Positions 1 to 8,332 of a stretch of 64,000 nucleotides of DNA are shown piece by piece. Made by a program: the position numbers and the translations under genes. Position 1 is the stretch's first letter; each line of letters starts with the position of its first letter. Under the pieces are notes generated by a model, which saw nothing but the letters and a program-made list of their open reading frames with translations, was not told where the DNA came from and did no database searches. Source of the stretch: Anaerofustis sp. (GTDB lineage: Bacteria > Bacillota > Clostridia > Eubacteriales > Anaerofustaceae); NCBI RefSeq assembly GCF_019420015.1, contig NZ_JAHZIA010000008.1, positions 256,899 to 320,898 on the forward strand, read 5' to 3'.

Positions 1-682
1 CTCCTACTTTGATAGATTTAACATTTCCTGTTGCACCACCTGCAAGTTCAATAAGTTTTTCATATGTAACGCCGTTTTCAACATTGTAAATTCCAGGATT
101 TTTTACTTTACCGCCGATTGCAACACCTTTAAATCCTTTTTCAGGAAGTGTTTTATAGCTGTCTTGAACAATTACAAGTAAGTTAGCTAAAATTTCTGCA
201 TTTACGTTTAAGCCTTCTTTGCTTTCTTTTACAACACTTATTTCTTTATCTAATAAACCGTAAGCTTTTGCATCGTTAACAGCTTTTGACACTCTTCTAA
301 ATGCAAGGTCATCTTTTGCTACGATATAACCTTCTTTTGCACCGCTTACTTCCATAACAATAAGCATTGATTCAACAATTACGTGAGGAGCTTCAATTAA
401 AACTTTATTATCCGCAACAGCTAAAGCATCAAGCGTTTCGCAAACAACAACATCAGCACCTTTCCAATTGTCACAGCAAAGTTCATCTTGTTTTCTTCTA
501 TCAACAAGCAAAGCATCACTTGCAAGTTTAATGACATCAACTTCACCTTTTAAAACTTTTTCTTTTGCTTTGTAACCATCAAATGCTATATAATCATCTA
601 TACATTCAGGATTTGTCGCGCCACAATATTTAATAGCATTTTTCTTCTGGTTAACCAAAACCTTAGGATCCACTTTTTCCAT
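1..682 (-). CDS. NuoF-like / SLBB-domain protein, N-terminal part (runs off the window)
   Basis: The 227 visible codons resemble the 51-kDa NADH-dehydrogenase/hydrogenase flavoprotein family (NuoF/HydB). The start reads like the family's pre-FMN segment (CGATNPECIDDYIA). A segment with APHVIVESMLI and GAKEGYIVA matches the family's 'PH..IEGM' and 'GA..GYIY' blocks. The visible end is an SLBB domain (GGKVKNPGIYNVENGVTYEKL). The glycine-rich loop that binds FMN/NADH in true NuoF (GxGGAGFP type) is replaced by an unrelated stretch at about residues 55-70, so flavin or NADH binding is doubtful. GGAGG lies 13 nt before the ATG. Any C-terminal Fe-S domain would lie outside the window. Redox role is inferred. 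Confidence 0.65.
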   Translation of the reverse strand, partial: MEKVDPKVLVNQKKNAIKYCGATNPECIDDYIAFDGYKAKEKVLKGEVDVIKLASDALLVDRRKQDELCCDNWKGADVVVCETLDALAVADNKVLIEAPHVIVESMLIVMEVSGAKEGYIVAKDDLAFRRVSKAVNDAKAYGLLDKEISVVKESKEGLNVNAEILANLLVIVQDSYKTLPEKGFKGVAIGGKVKNPGIYNVENGVTYEKLIELAGGATGNVKSIKVG

Positions 683-831
683 AACCTCTTATTTACCTCC
701 AAGTTATTTATATAAGATTTAATACAAAACTCCATAAAATCTTATTACTTTCTTTTTACTACACATTCATGGTTATAATAACAAAATATACATTATTTTT
801 CAACTTAATTATAACCCAGTTAATAAAAAAA

Positions 832-853
832 TCCTACTTTATTCAAAATAGGA
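832..853 (-). terminator. Rho-independent terminator of the small Cys protein gene
   Basis: Read on the minus strand, a stem of about 9 bp with a GAAT loop is followed by TTTTTTT. It overlaps the stop codon of the small cysteine-containing gene. Confidence 0.6.
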
Positions 854-1012
854 CTTATCTTTATCTGTATACTCCTTATATTTATTATCATCCGAAGGCA
901 AATAGTACATACATTTATCGCTCAAGCCGGAAATATACAAAGGAACATCATATAATGTGCACATTCCTCCTTCTTGATGTTTACAATCCAATGTACAATA
1001 AATATTCATCAT
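839..1012 (-). CDS. small cysteine-containing protein (57 aa)
   Basis: A short soluble protein with Cys at the pattern YCTLDCKH...GGMCTL and a fourth Cys near residue 35 (DKCMYY). It resembles the small clostridial proteins often auto-named hydroxymyristoyl-ACP dehydratase, a name with no functional support. The cysteines suggest metal binding, which is inference. I place the start at the ATG at 1012 because GGAG sits 8 nt upstream; an in-frame TTG at 1027 lies inside that ribosome-binding region. A terminator hairpin overlaps the stop. The flanking genes give no functional clue. Confidence 0.55.
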   Translation of the reverse strand: MMNIYCTLDCKHQEGGMCTLYDVPLYISGLSDKCMYYLPSDDNKYKEYTDKDKSYFE

Positions 1013-1043
1013 AAAATCATTCTCCAAACAAAAGTATTCACTA

Positions 1044-1071
1044 TTGAGTATTGACTAAAATATGTTAAAAT
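1044..1071 (+). promoter_or_regulatory. sigma-A-type promoter for the AIR-synthase-like gene
   Basis: TTGAGT and TAAAAT are separated by 16 nt. The -10 overlaps an upstream in-frame ATG at 1062, which argues that the real start of the gene is the ATG at 1101. Confidence 0.5.
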
Positions 1072-1100
1072 ATTTACAAATCAAAATAAAAAGGTATAAA

Positions 1101-2072
1101 ATGAAAAACGGTAAATTAAGCAATCAAACATTAGAAAAAATATTATTCGATAAAATCAACATCAAAAACAAAGAAGTCTTGACAGGAGCAGGGATAGGAA
1201 AGGACACCGCACTTTTAAATTTTGAAGGCGATTTGTTTTCAATTTCCACAGACCCCATAACCGGAAGCAAAAATGGAATCGGAAGATTATGTGTAAATAT
1301 ATCATGTAATGACATTGCGACCTCAATGGCAAAACCCACTGCAATGCTGATAACAATGTTAATCCCCACATATGCCACGATTGAAGATGTAGAGTTCATT
1401 ATTGACGAAATACTTAAAACCTGCGAAGAAAATCATGTAGATTTAATCGGTGGACACACAGAAGTAACTTCAAGTGTAAATAAATTTATTTTAAGCGGAG
1501 TATGTATAGGGAGAAAAGAGAACATTTCACATCCTACTCCCAAAGCAGGGGATAAAATCGTAATGAGCAAATATGCAGGGCTTGAAGGTAGCGCCATTAT
1601 AACCCTTGATTTAAAAGAGGAAGTTGAAAACTTTTTAACAAAGAAAGAAATATCAAAAACATCAAAATTAATAAAGGACACATCCGTAATAAAAGAAGGA
1701 TTAATAGCGAAAAATCTTAATGTAAGTCTTCTCCATGATGCAACAGAAGGAGGCGTTTTGGGAGGAATATGGGAGATGGTTTCAAACTCCGACTTTGGAG
1801 CAATTATAAATATTGATAAAATATTAATATTGGAAGAAACAAAAAAGATAGCAAAATATTTTAATATAGACCCATATAAGCTCATATCCAGCGGAGTAAT
1901 GTTGTTTATAACTAATGATGACGAAAAGTTAAAAGAAGAATTAAACAAAAATAATATACCATCTGCAACAGTAGGATATTTAACAGAAGAAAAAGAAATC
2001 TATACTTTAGCAAAAGGAGTAAAAGAAATATTATCTCCACCTTCACAAGATGAATTATACAAAGTAATATAA
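1101..2072 (+). CDS. AIR synthase-related protein (HypE/PurM fold)
   Basis: A protein of 323 aa with the two-domain PurM/HypE fold. The N-terminal half carries the ATP-binding signature (GIGKDTALLNF..., STDPITGS, ISCNDIA, GGHTEVT). The C-terminal half has HDATEGGVLGGIWEM and SSGVMLF. It is closest in kind to the clostridial AIR-synthase-related family of unknown reaction. It lacks the Cys/Sec loop of SelD and ends in SPPSQDELYKVI rather than a HypE C-terminal Cys tail, so neither selenophosphate synthase nor hydrogenase maturation is supported. The start at 1101 has AAAGG upstream and follows a promoter. The gene is convergent with the ABC exporter and shares a terminator with it. Confidence 0.75.
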   Translation: MKNGKLSNQTLEKILFDKINIKNKEVLTGAGIGKDTALLNFEGDLFSISTDPITGSKNGIGRLCVNISCNDIATSMAKPTAMLITMLIPTYATIEDVEFIIDEILKTCEENHVDLIGGHTEVTSSVNKFILSGVCIGRKENISHPTPKAGDKIVMSKYAGLEGSAIITLDLKEEVENFLTKKEISKTSKLIKDTSVIKEGLIAKNLNVSLLHDATEGGVLGGIWEMVSNSDFGAIINIDKILILEETKKIAKYFNIDPYKLISSGVMLFITNDDEKLKEELNKNNIPSATVGYLTEEKEIYTLAKGVKEILSPPSQDELYKVI

Positions 2073-2082
2073 AAAAACAACC

Positions 2083-2107
2083 AAAAAAGAGGCTTACGCC
2101 TCTTTTT
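2083..2107. terminator. bidirectional terminator
   Basis: A perfect stem built on AAAAAGAGGC and GCCTCTTTTT with a TTAC loop, flanked by A and T runs. It lies between the convergent AIR-synthase-like gene and the ABC exporter operon. Confidence 0.85.
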
Positions 2108-2108
2108 A

Positions 2109-3986
2109 TTACGATAATTCCAATGCACCGGTATACAACCTGTAATACGTACCATGTTTTTTGATAAGTTCTTCATGATTACCTCTTTCAATTATCGTAC
2201 CATGCTCCAAAACTATAATTGCATCAGAGTTTCTGATTGTAGATAGTCTATGAGCAATAACAAATACAGTTCTTCCTTCCATTAATTTATCCATACCGTC
2301 TTGAACGATTTTCTCAGTTCTTGTATCAATACTTGAAGTTGCTTCATCAAGAATAAGTACAGGAGGATTATTTAGAGCAGCTCTTGCAATACTTAAAAGT
2401 TGCCTTTGACCTTGAGATAGTTCTTCACCTGTTCCTGAAATCACAGTATTATAACCGTCAGGAAGCATTTTTATAAAATGATCAGCATTTACAAGTTTAG
2501 CTGCCTCATATACTTCTTCATCAGTTGCATCAAGTTTACCATATCTAATATTTTCTTTTATCGTTCCAGTAAATAAGTTTGTTTCTTGAAGTACTATTCC
2601 AAGAGATCTTCTTAAATCTTCTTTCTTGATTTTATTTACATTGATTCCGTCATATCTGATTTTACCATCGGTAACATCATAAAATCTGTTTATCAAATTC
2701 GTTATAGTCGTTTTACCGGCACCAGTCGAGCCTACAAAAGCAATTTTTTGCCCAGGCTTTGCAAATAAATTCAACTTATGTAAAACTACTTTATTGGTAT
2801 TATAACCAAAAGTCATATCTATAAACCTAACATCGCCTTTCAACTGAGTATAAATTACTATACCATCAGAATGAGGATGTTTCCAGGCCCATTTACCTGT
2901 TCTATTTTCACTTTCGGTAATATTTCCATTATCATCAATATTGGCATTGACCAATGTAACATACCCATTATCTTCTTCGCCTTTTTCATCCATCATATCA
3001 AATATTCTTTCGGCTCCTGCAAGTGCCATAAGAATCGGGTTTAACTGTCCTGAAATTTGACTGAATGGAAAGTTAAAGTTTCTTGTAAGTTGAAGAAAGG
3101 AAGCTATTCCTCCAAGAGTAAGTCCTCCCACCCCTGAAATCGCAAGAGCACCTCCAAGAATGGCTGTTAATACATACTGAATATAACCCAAGTTTGCAAT
3201 TACAGGAATAATAATATTTGCATATTGATGAGCTTTTGCAGAACTTTCAAATAAATCATCGTTTATTTTATCAAAATCTTTTTTGCTTTTTTCTTCGTGA
3301 CAAAATACTTTTACTACTTTTTGTCCACTCATCATTTCTTCAACATATCCATCTAATATACCGATATTTTTCTGTTGTTTCGCAAAATATTCTCCACTTT
3401 TCCCACCAATTATCTTTGTAGTAAGTGTCATAATTGCAATAATACAAACTGCAAGAAGTGATAATGGAATACTAATATAAATCATTGCACAAAATACTGC
3501 AATAACGGTTACTACTGAAGCAAATACCTGAGGAATACTCTGACAAATCATTTGTCTTAATGTATCAGTATCATTTGTATAAAGGCTCATAAGTTCACCA
3601 TGAGGATGCGTATCAAAATACCTTATAGGAAGAGTTTGCATATGTTCAAACATATCATCTCTTACTTTTTTTAATACACCTTGTCCGATATTTACCATTA
3701 ATCTCATATAAATAAAGGTACAAGCTACACCAACATAATATATACAAGCAAATGTTAAAATAGCTCTTATAACTCCAGTAAAATCAGGAGCAACACTGTT
3801 TATAAGTGGTGTAATACAGTCGTCTATCAAATACATCAAAAAAATAGAACTTGACATACTTGCAATAGAACTTACTATAATCGAAACAAAAACAAAAATA
3901 AACTGTATTTTATAACTCTTTAAAGCATATTTTAAAAGCCTTGCAGCTGTCTTCAAATAATGAGGCTTCTTATTTTTCATTTCCAT
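2109..3986 (-). CDS. heterodimeric multidrug ABC exporter, subunit with canonical catalytic site
   Basis: A protein of 625 aa: a six-helix transmembrane domain (about 1-330), a 50-60-residue insert with GKWAWKHPHSDG typical of this subfamily, then a nucleotide-binding domain. The NBD has Walker A GSTGAGKTT, signature LSQGQ, Walker B LILDEATSSID with the catalytic Glu, and a switch His (IAHRLS). It pairs with the upstream gene to form a BmrCD/TM287-288-type exporter in the membrane. Its ATG overlaps the last base of the upstream stop, so the two are translationally coupled. A good AAAGGAGG precedes it. The substrate is unknown; control by the upstream MarR is inferred. Confidence 0.9.
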   Translation of the reverse strand: MEMKNKKPHYLKTAARLLKYALKSYKIQFIFVFVSIIVSSIASMSSSIFLMYLIDDCITPLINSVAPDFTGVIRAILTFACIYYVGVACTFIYMRLMVNIGQGVLKKVRDDMFEHMQTLPIRYFDTHPHGELMSLYTNDTDTLRQMICQSIPQVFASVVTVIAVFCAMIYISIPLSLLAVCIIAIMTLTTKIIGGKSGEYFAKQQKNIGILDGYVEEMMSGQKVVKVFCHEEKSKKDFDKINDDLFESSAKAHQYANIIIPVIANLGYIQYVLTAILGGALAISGVGGLTLGGIASFLQLTRNFNFPFSQISGQLNPILMALAGAERIFDMMDEKGEEDNGYVTLVNANIDDNGNITESENRTGKWAWKHPHSDGIVIYTQLKGDVRFIDMTFGYNTNKVVLHKLNLFAKPGQKIAFVGSTGAGKTTITNLINRFYDVTDGKIRYDGINVNKIKKEDLRRSLGIVLQETNLFTGTIKENIRYGKLDATDEEVYEAAKLVNADHFIKMLPDGYNTVISGTGEELSQGQRQLLSIARAALNNPPVLILDEATSSIDTRTEKIVQDGMDKLMEGRTVFVIAHRLSTIRNSDAIIVLEHGTIIERGNHEELIKKHGTYYRLYTGALELS

Positions 3987-5722
3987 TATTCTTTGCCTCC
4001 TTTCATTTGAGAATTATAAACATCTTGATATATCTCATTTGTCTTAAGAAGTTCTTCATGAGTACCTACTTGATTAATTTTACCATTATCAAGAACAACA
4101 ATCATGTCAGCATCTTCAACTGAAGAAATTCTTTGTGCGATAATAATTTTCGTTGTTCCTGGAATCTTTTCCCTAAATGCTTTTCTTATCAAAGCATCGG
4201 TTTTTGTATCAACGGCACTAGTAGAATCGTCTAAAATAAGTATTTTAGGTTTTTTAAGGAGTGCCCTTGCAATACATAAACGCTGCTTTTGTCCCCCTGA
4301 AACATTTGTTCCACCTTGTTCTATTTTCGTATCATATTTATCAGGGAATTCACTAACAAAACCATCGGCCTGTGCAAGAATTGAAGCTTGGATAATTTCA
4401 GAATCTGTTGCATTTTCATCTCCCCATCTTAAATTTTCCTTTATTGTACCCGAAAACAAAGTATTCTTTTGAAGTACCATTGCAACTTGATTTCTTAAAG
4501 TTTCCAAATCATAGTCTCTTACATCAACACCACCAACCTTAACTTGTCCCTTTGTAACATCGTAAAGTCTTGGAATTAACTGAACAAGAGATGATTTAGA
4601 ACTACCAGTACTTCCTATTATCCCCACAGTCATACCAGATTTTATATGTAAATTTATATCACTCAAAGGAAGATTATTTCCATTTCCCTCATCTTTTCCA
4701 TATGTAAAATCTACATTTATAAAATCAATGGAACCATCTTTTAACTCCTTAACAGGGTGTTCTTTATTTTTAAGAGTACTTTCTTCAACCAATACTTCCA
4801 CAATTCTTTCTGCTGATGTTTGTGCCATTAATACCATAACAAATACCATTGAAAGAATCATCAAACTTGAAAGTATTTGACTTGCATAAACAATAAGACT
4901 CGTAAGTTCACCTGTTGTCATTGTTCCAACAGTAATAAACCTTGCTGAAAAATATGAAATAAGGAGAATACATGTATAAATAGTAAATTGCATTACAGGT
5001 GCATTTAAAGCTACGATTTTTTCTGCTTTTGTAAAAAATTTATATATAAGTTTTGAAATACCATCAAATTTTTCTATTTCATGATCTTCCCTAACATAAG
5101 CTTTAACAACTCTGATTCCTGTTACATTTTCTTGAACAACACTATTTAATTTATCATAAGTATTAAACACCCTTTCAAAATGAGGATGTGCTTTTATTGC
5201 TATTAAATACAATAAAAATGATAATACCGGAATTGCTATAAAAAATATAATTGCAATATCAAAATTAATTTTAATTGTAAAGAATAAAGCAAATATCAAC
5301 ATTATCGGAGATCTTATAAGAAGTCTTACTATCATTTGATATGCCATTTGAACATTGGTTACATCTGTTGTAAGCCTTGTAACCAAACTTGCAGTAGAAA
5401 ATTTATCTATATTAGGAAAAGAAAAATCCTGAATTTTATAAAACATATCTTTTCTTAAATTCTTTGCAAGTCCTGCAGATGCTCTAGCAGCATACTTTCC
5501 TGCTAAAATACCAGTTATTAATGAAATAATGGCCAAGAAAAATAAAAATAATCCAAGTTTTATAACAAAGTTCAAATTACCTTTTGTAATACCAATATCA
5601 ATTATATCGGCCATATAAAAAGGAATAAGAACTTCCATGAGAACTTCGATAATTACAAAAAAAGGAGCAAGAAAAGAATCCTTTTTAAATTCTCTGATAG
5701 AACCCATTAAAGTTTTTATCAT
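3986..5722 (-). CDS. heterodimeric multidrug ABC exporter, subunit with degenerate catalytic site
   Basis: A protein of 578 aa: transmembrane domain (about 1-310) then NBD. Walker A reads GSTGSSKSS, with the invariant Gly before Lys changed to Ser. Walker B reads LILDDSTSAVD, with Asp where the catalytic Glu should be. The switch His is replaced by Gln (IAQRIS). These changes mark the non-hydrolysing half-site of asymmetric heterodimeric exporters. The start chosen is the ATG at 5722, because GGGAGG is 7 nt upstream; an earlier ATG touches the ribosome-binding site. It lies between the marR gene and its partner subunit, all on one strand. Confidence 0.9.
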   Translation of the reverse strand: MIKTLMGSIREFKKDSFLAPFFVIIEVLMEVLIPFYMADIIDIGITKGNLNFVIKLGLFLFFLAIISLITGILAGKYAARASAGLAKNLRKDMFYKIQDFSFPNIDKFSTASLVTRLTTDVTNVQMAYQMIVRLLIRSPIMLIFALFFTIKINFDIAIIFFIAIPVLSFLLYLIAIKAHPHFERVFNTYDKLNSVVQENVTGIRVVKAYVREDHEIEKFDGISKLIYKFFTKAEKIVALNAPVMQFTIYTCILLISYFSARFITVGTMTTGELTSLIVYASQILSSLMILSMVFVMVLMAQTSAERIVEVLVEESTLKNKEHPVKELKDGSIDFINVDFTYGKDEGNGNNLPLSDINLHIKSGMTVGIIGSTGSSKSSLVQLIPRLYDVTKGQVKVGGVDVRDYDLETLRNQVAMVLQKNTLFSGTIKENLRWGDENATDSEIIQASILAQADGFVSEFPDKYDTKIEQGGTNVSGGQKQRLCIARALLKKPKILILDDSTSAVDTKTDALIRKAFREKIPGTTKIIIAQRISSVEDADMIVVLDNGKINQVGTHEELLKTNEIYQDVYNSQMKGGKE

Positions 5723-5784
5723 AAACATACCTCCCAAATAATAAATTCATAATAGTAAGGTTACCAACCCAATAAATATGAAAA

Positions 5785-6210
5785 TTATTTCAAATTGTTT
5801 ATCATTTTATCAGCCACAGAAAAAAATGTATTTATCTCATTTTCACTCAAACCTTTTTTTAATTTTTTCTCAATATTTTTTATATCTTCTGATATATGAG
5901 CTTTTATACAAAGACCTTTTTGTGTAATAACAATTTTTTTAAGTCTTGCGTCATAATCCACACTTTCTCTTCTTATAAGACCGTTTTCTTCCATTAACTG
6001 CAAAATCCCCGTAACTGTGGATCTTCTGAATTGAAAGGCAGATTCTATATCTTTCTGAAAAACATCTCTTTCTTGCGTTGAAACATAGTGAATAACGCGA
6101 CTTTGAATACCTGTCACTCCATATTTGGAGCCTTCAGTGTTCATCTTTTTTCTTATTTCGTTTGATAAAATTTTAACAATTATACCTATTTCATTTTTAT
6201 CTGAATCCAT
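5785..6210 (-). CDS. MarR family transcriptional regulator of the ABC exporter
   Basis: A protein of 141 aa with the winged-helix core of MarR proteins (KDIESAFQFRRSTVTGILQLMEENGLIRRESVDYDAR) flanked by dimerisation helices. The recognition helix is the segment around RRSTVTGILQ. It is first in an operon with the two exporter subunits. Two near-identical dyads sit between its -10 element and its start codon, so it very probably represses its own operon. The inducing ligand is unknown. AAGGTG precedes the ATG. Confidence 0.88.
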   Translation of the reverse strand: MDSDKNEIGIIVKILSNEIRKKMNTEGSKYGVTGIQSRVIHYVSTQERDVFQKDIESAFQFRRSTVTGILQLMEENGLIRRESVDYDARLKKIVITQKGLCIKAHISEDIKNIEKKLKKGLSENEINTFFSVADKMINNLK

Positions 6211-6228
6211 AACACACCTTCTAATAAT

Positions 6229-6263
6229 GTTAGCTCCCTAACTATTATGTTAGTTGCCTAACT
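6229..6263 (-). promoter_or_regulatory. tandem MarR operators
   Basis: Two 14-bp dyads of form GTTAG-N4-CTAAC lie at 6229-6242 and 6249-6262, exactly 20 bp apart (two helical turns). The distal one overlaps the predicted transcription start and the proximal one lies 18 bp before the marR start codon. Confidence 0.75.
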
Positions 6264-6292
6264 ATTGTATTATGATTCTTTTTAATTGTCAA
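6264..6292 (-). promoter_or_regulatory. near-consensus promoter of the marR-ABC operon
   Basis: On the minus strand TTGACA (6292-6287) and TACAAT (6269-6264) are separated by 17 nt. The first MarR dyad begins immediately downstream of the -10. Confidence 0.8.
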
Positions 6293-6353
6293 TAACAAAA
6301 TAAATTTTTCACATTTAAGACACAAAACAAAGTCCCCAATTTTACTCTAAAAT

Positions 6354-6383
6354 AAAAAAGACAGATATAATTCTGTCTTTTTT
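6354..6383. terminator. terminator downstream of the CPBP gene
   Basis: AAAAAAGACAGA and TCTGTCTTTTTT form a perfect 12-bp stem with a 6-nt loop. It can act on either strand and ends the CPBP-protease transcript on the minus strand. Confidence 0.8.
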
Positions 6384-6422
6384 GTTATAAATACCTTATT
6401 GTTGTGATTATAACACACAAAC

Positions 6423-7226
6423 TTACTTTACTAAAACACGGTTAAAACACTTTATAGAAAATAAAAAGAAAAATAGACCCAAAATAAACATACCTAAAGG
6501 AAATCCCATGATAAATGAAAATACAGGAACCTCAAACAAATGATTGCATAAATTAAAACTTATATGAAAAACCGAAGAAACAATTAAACTGTTTGACTTC
6601 TCATATACATATCCAATTAAAATACCTGCCAATACCGCATATGTACCTTGTATTATATTCATATGTAAAATACCAAACAACAGCGCCTGTATGAAAATAG
6701 CTGATCTTATATTTATATACTTTTTTAAATTATTGTAAACCAATCCTCTAAGCATCAACTCTTCACTTATTGGAGTAATTATTCCCACACTTATAATGTT
6801 TAAAATAATACCTCCGGAAGATAAAATTTCCATTGTATCAATATACTGACTAGAGTATCTTGTTAAATCAAAAAAAGTTATGATTCCCATGGTCAACATA
6901 TAAAAGCTTATACCCATAATTGCACTTAATGTAAGTAACGACAGTTTATTGATATTACTGTTTATTCTCAAATTTAAATTATTTGTTTTATAGAGTATAA
7001 ACATAAATATAAATATATTGATAACGGAAGAAAAAAGTAATATCAACATTGTGTTATTATTGATAAAACCAATCATATCCTGCGTTGATATACTGGTACC
7101 ATTGTTTACATTTTTAAATATATAAAACAACTGAAAAATAATCCCGGTTAAAATCTGACCAATACCCCAAATAAATAAAGGATATATACATAAAAATATT
7201 TTTTTTATACTATTGTCTTTCTTCAT
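6423..7226 (-). CDS. CPBP family intramembrane metalloprotease (CAAX protease-like)
   Basis: A protein of 267 aa with about eight hydrophobic segments. It carries the CPBP/Abi motifs: the Glu-Glu pair in EELMLRGLVYNNL, a His in FGILHMN and a further His/Asn motif in HISFNLCNH. These build a metal-dependent intramembrane protease site. Members process prenylated proteins or confer bacteriocin self-immunity; nothing nearby identifies the substrate. It follows yfcE by 8 bp, so it may be the last gene of the GerMN-rph-rdgB-yfcE operon. Confidence 0.85.
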   Translation of the reverse strand: MKKDNSIKKIFLCIYPLFIWGIGQILTGIIFQLFYIFKNVNNGTSISTQDMIGFINNNTMLILLFSSVINIFIFMFILYKTNNLNLRINSNINKLSLLTLSAIMGISFYMLTMGIITFFDLTRYSSQYIDTMEILSSGGIILNIISVGIITPISEELMLRGLVYNNLKKYINIRSAIFIQALLFGILHMNIIQGTYAVLAGILIGYVYEKSNSLIVSSVFHISFNLCNHLFEVPVFSFIMGFPLGMFILGLFFFLFSIKCFNRVLVK

Positions 7227-7234
7227 CTTAACCT

Positions 7235-7711
7235 CTAAATATTTTTATGTACAAGCTTATAATTACCCGTACTGTCAATAGTCATAACACCGTAACTTCT
7301 TTTGCCAAAACTCCTAAGGCTCAATGTTCCGGGATTAAATAAATGTATATGTCCCATTTTTATATCCAACTTTTCATGTGTATGTCCAAACAAAACAATA
7401 TCCGCACCGACTTCACAGGCTTTATAGAATATATTCGTATATGAATTTTTGACTCCATAAAGATGCCCGTGTGTAATAAATATCTTTTTCCCGGAAAGTT
7501 CAAAAAATATTTCCTCGGTTTCTTTCATAAAGTCACAATTACCTCGTACTTTTTTTACCTCGACACCGGATAAATCCATATCAACTTCATCCATATCAAA
7601 ATGATGATCTCCTATATGAAAAATATAATTATAGTTTTTTTCTTTTTTAAGAACTTTTTCAAGAGTTTTAATATCTCCATGAGTATCACTTACTATAATA
7701 ATTTTATCCAT
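7235..7711 (-). CDS. YfcE/MJ0936 family metallophosphoesterase
   Basis: A protein of 158 aa with the calcineurin-like motifs in order: SDTHGD (D and H metal ligands), HIGDHHFD, RGNCD, FITHGHLYG and FGHTHEKL. This is the compact two-metal phosphodiesterase family. The physiological substrate is not known. It sits 16 bp downstream of rdgB, an arrangement common in Clostridia where rph, rdgB and this gene are co-transcribed. Confidence 0.9.
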   Translation of the reverse strand: MDKIIIVSDTHGDIKTLEKVLKKEKNYNYIFHIGDHHFDMDEVDMDLSGVEVKKVRGNCDFMKETEEIFFELSGKKIFITHGHLYGVKNSYTNIFYKACEVGADIVLFGHTHEKLDIKMGHIHLFNPGTLSLRSFGKRSYGVMTIDSTGNYKLVHKNI

Positions 7712-7727
7712 TCTATTACCTTCTGTA

Positions 7728-8321
7728 TTATTGATTAAACTTTTTATCCAATATCTCTTTTGCTTTCATAAAAGCTCTTCTTCTGTGACTTACACTGTTT
7801 TTTTCATCAAAAGTCAGCTGCGCATATGTCTTGCCCAATTTATCGATATAAAATAACGGATCATATCCAAATCCTCCGCTGCCGACTTCTTCAAAACCTA
7901 TTATACCCTCTACTTCTCCTCTGACAACATCTGTATTTCCGTCTTCATAGCAGATTCCTACCGTACATACAAATTTAGCGTCTCTGTCTTTTTTTTCAAC
8001 TCCTTCAAGAGCATTAAGTAATTTTTCGTTATTTTTCTTGTCGTCTTTTTCTTCTCCTGCATATCTGGCAGAATATATTCCGGGCTCTCCGTTCAGATAC
8101 TGTACCATAAGCCCCGAATCATCACCCAAAACCAATTTCCCTGTTTTTTCATGGATTGCTTTTGCTTTTATTAAGGCATTTTCTTCAAAAGTTTTTCCAT
8201 CTTCGACTATATCATCATCAAACCCTGCTTCTTCCATACTTATAACCTTATAATCGTTAAGTATACTTTTTATTTCATCCAATTTGTGTTTGTTTGCCGA
8301 TGCTATTATTATTTCTTTCAT
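7728..8321 (-). CDS. rdgB: XTP/dITP diphosphatase (RdgB/HAM1)
   Basis: A protein of 197 aa with the Ham1 signature: SANKHKLDEI at the N-terminus (nucleobase pocket), GDDSGLMV with the catalytic Asp residues, GEPGIYSARYAG, and the C-terminal FGYDPLFY and SHRRRA. It hydrolyses deaminated purine triphosphates to monophosphates and so keeps inosine and xanthosine out of DNA and RNA. Its ribosome-binding AGAGG overlaps the end of rph. Family assignment is secure. Confidence 0.95.
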   Translation of the reverse strand: MKEIIIASANKHKLDEIKSILNDYKVISMEEAGFDDDIVEDGKTFEENALIKAKAIHEKTGKLVLGDDSGLMVQYLNGEPGIYSARYAGEEKDDKKNNEKLLNALEGVEKKDRDAKFVCTVGICYEDGNTDVVRGEVEGIIGFEEVGSGGFGYDPLFYIDKLGKTYAQLTFDEKNSVSHRRRAFMKAKEILDKKFNQ

Positions 8322-8332
8322 AATTAATACCT

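Noticed and set aside
1101..2072. The AIR-synthase-fold gene as selD or hypE
   Set aside because: It lacks the N-terminal Cys/Sec loop of SelD and the C-terminal Cys of HypE, and no selenium or hydrogenase genes are nearby.
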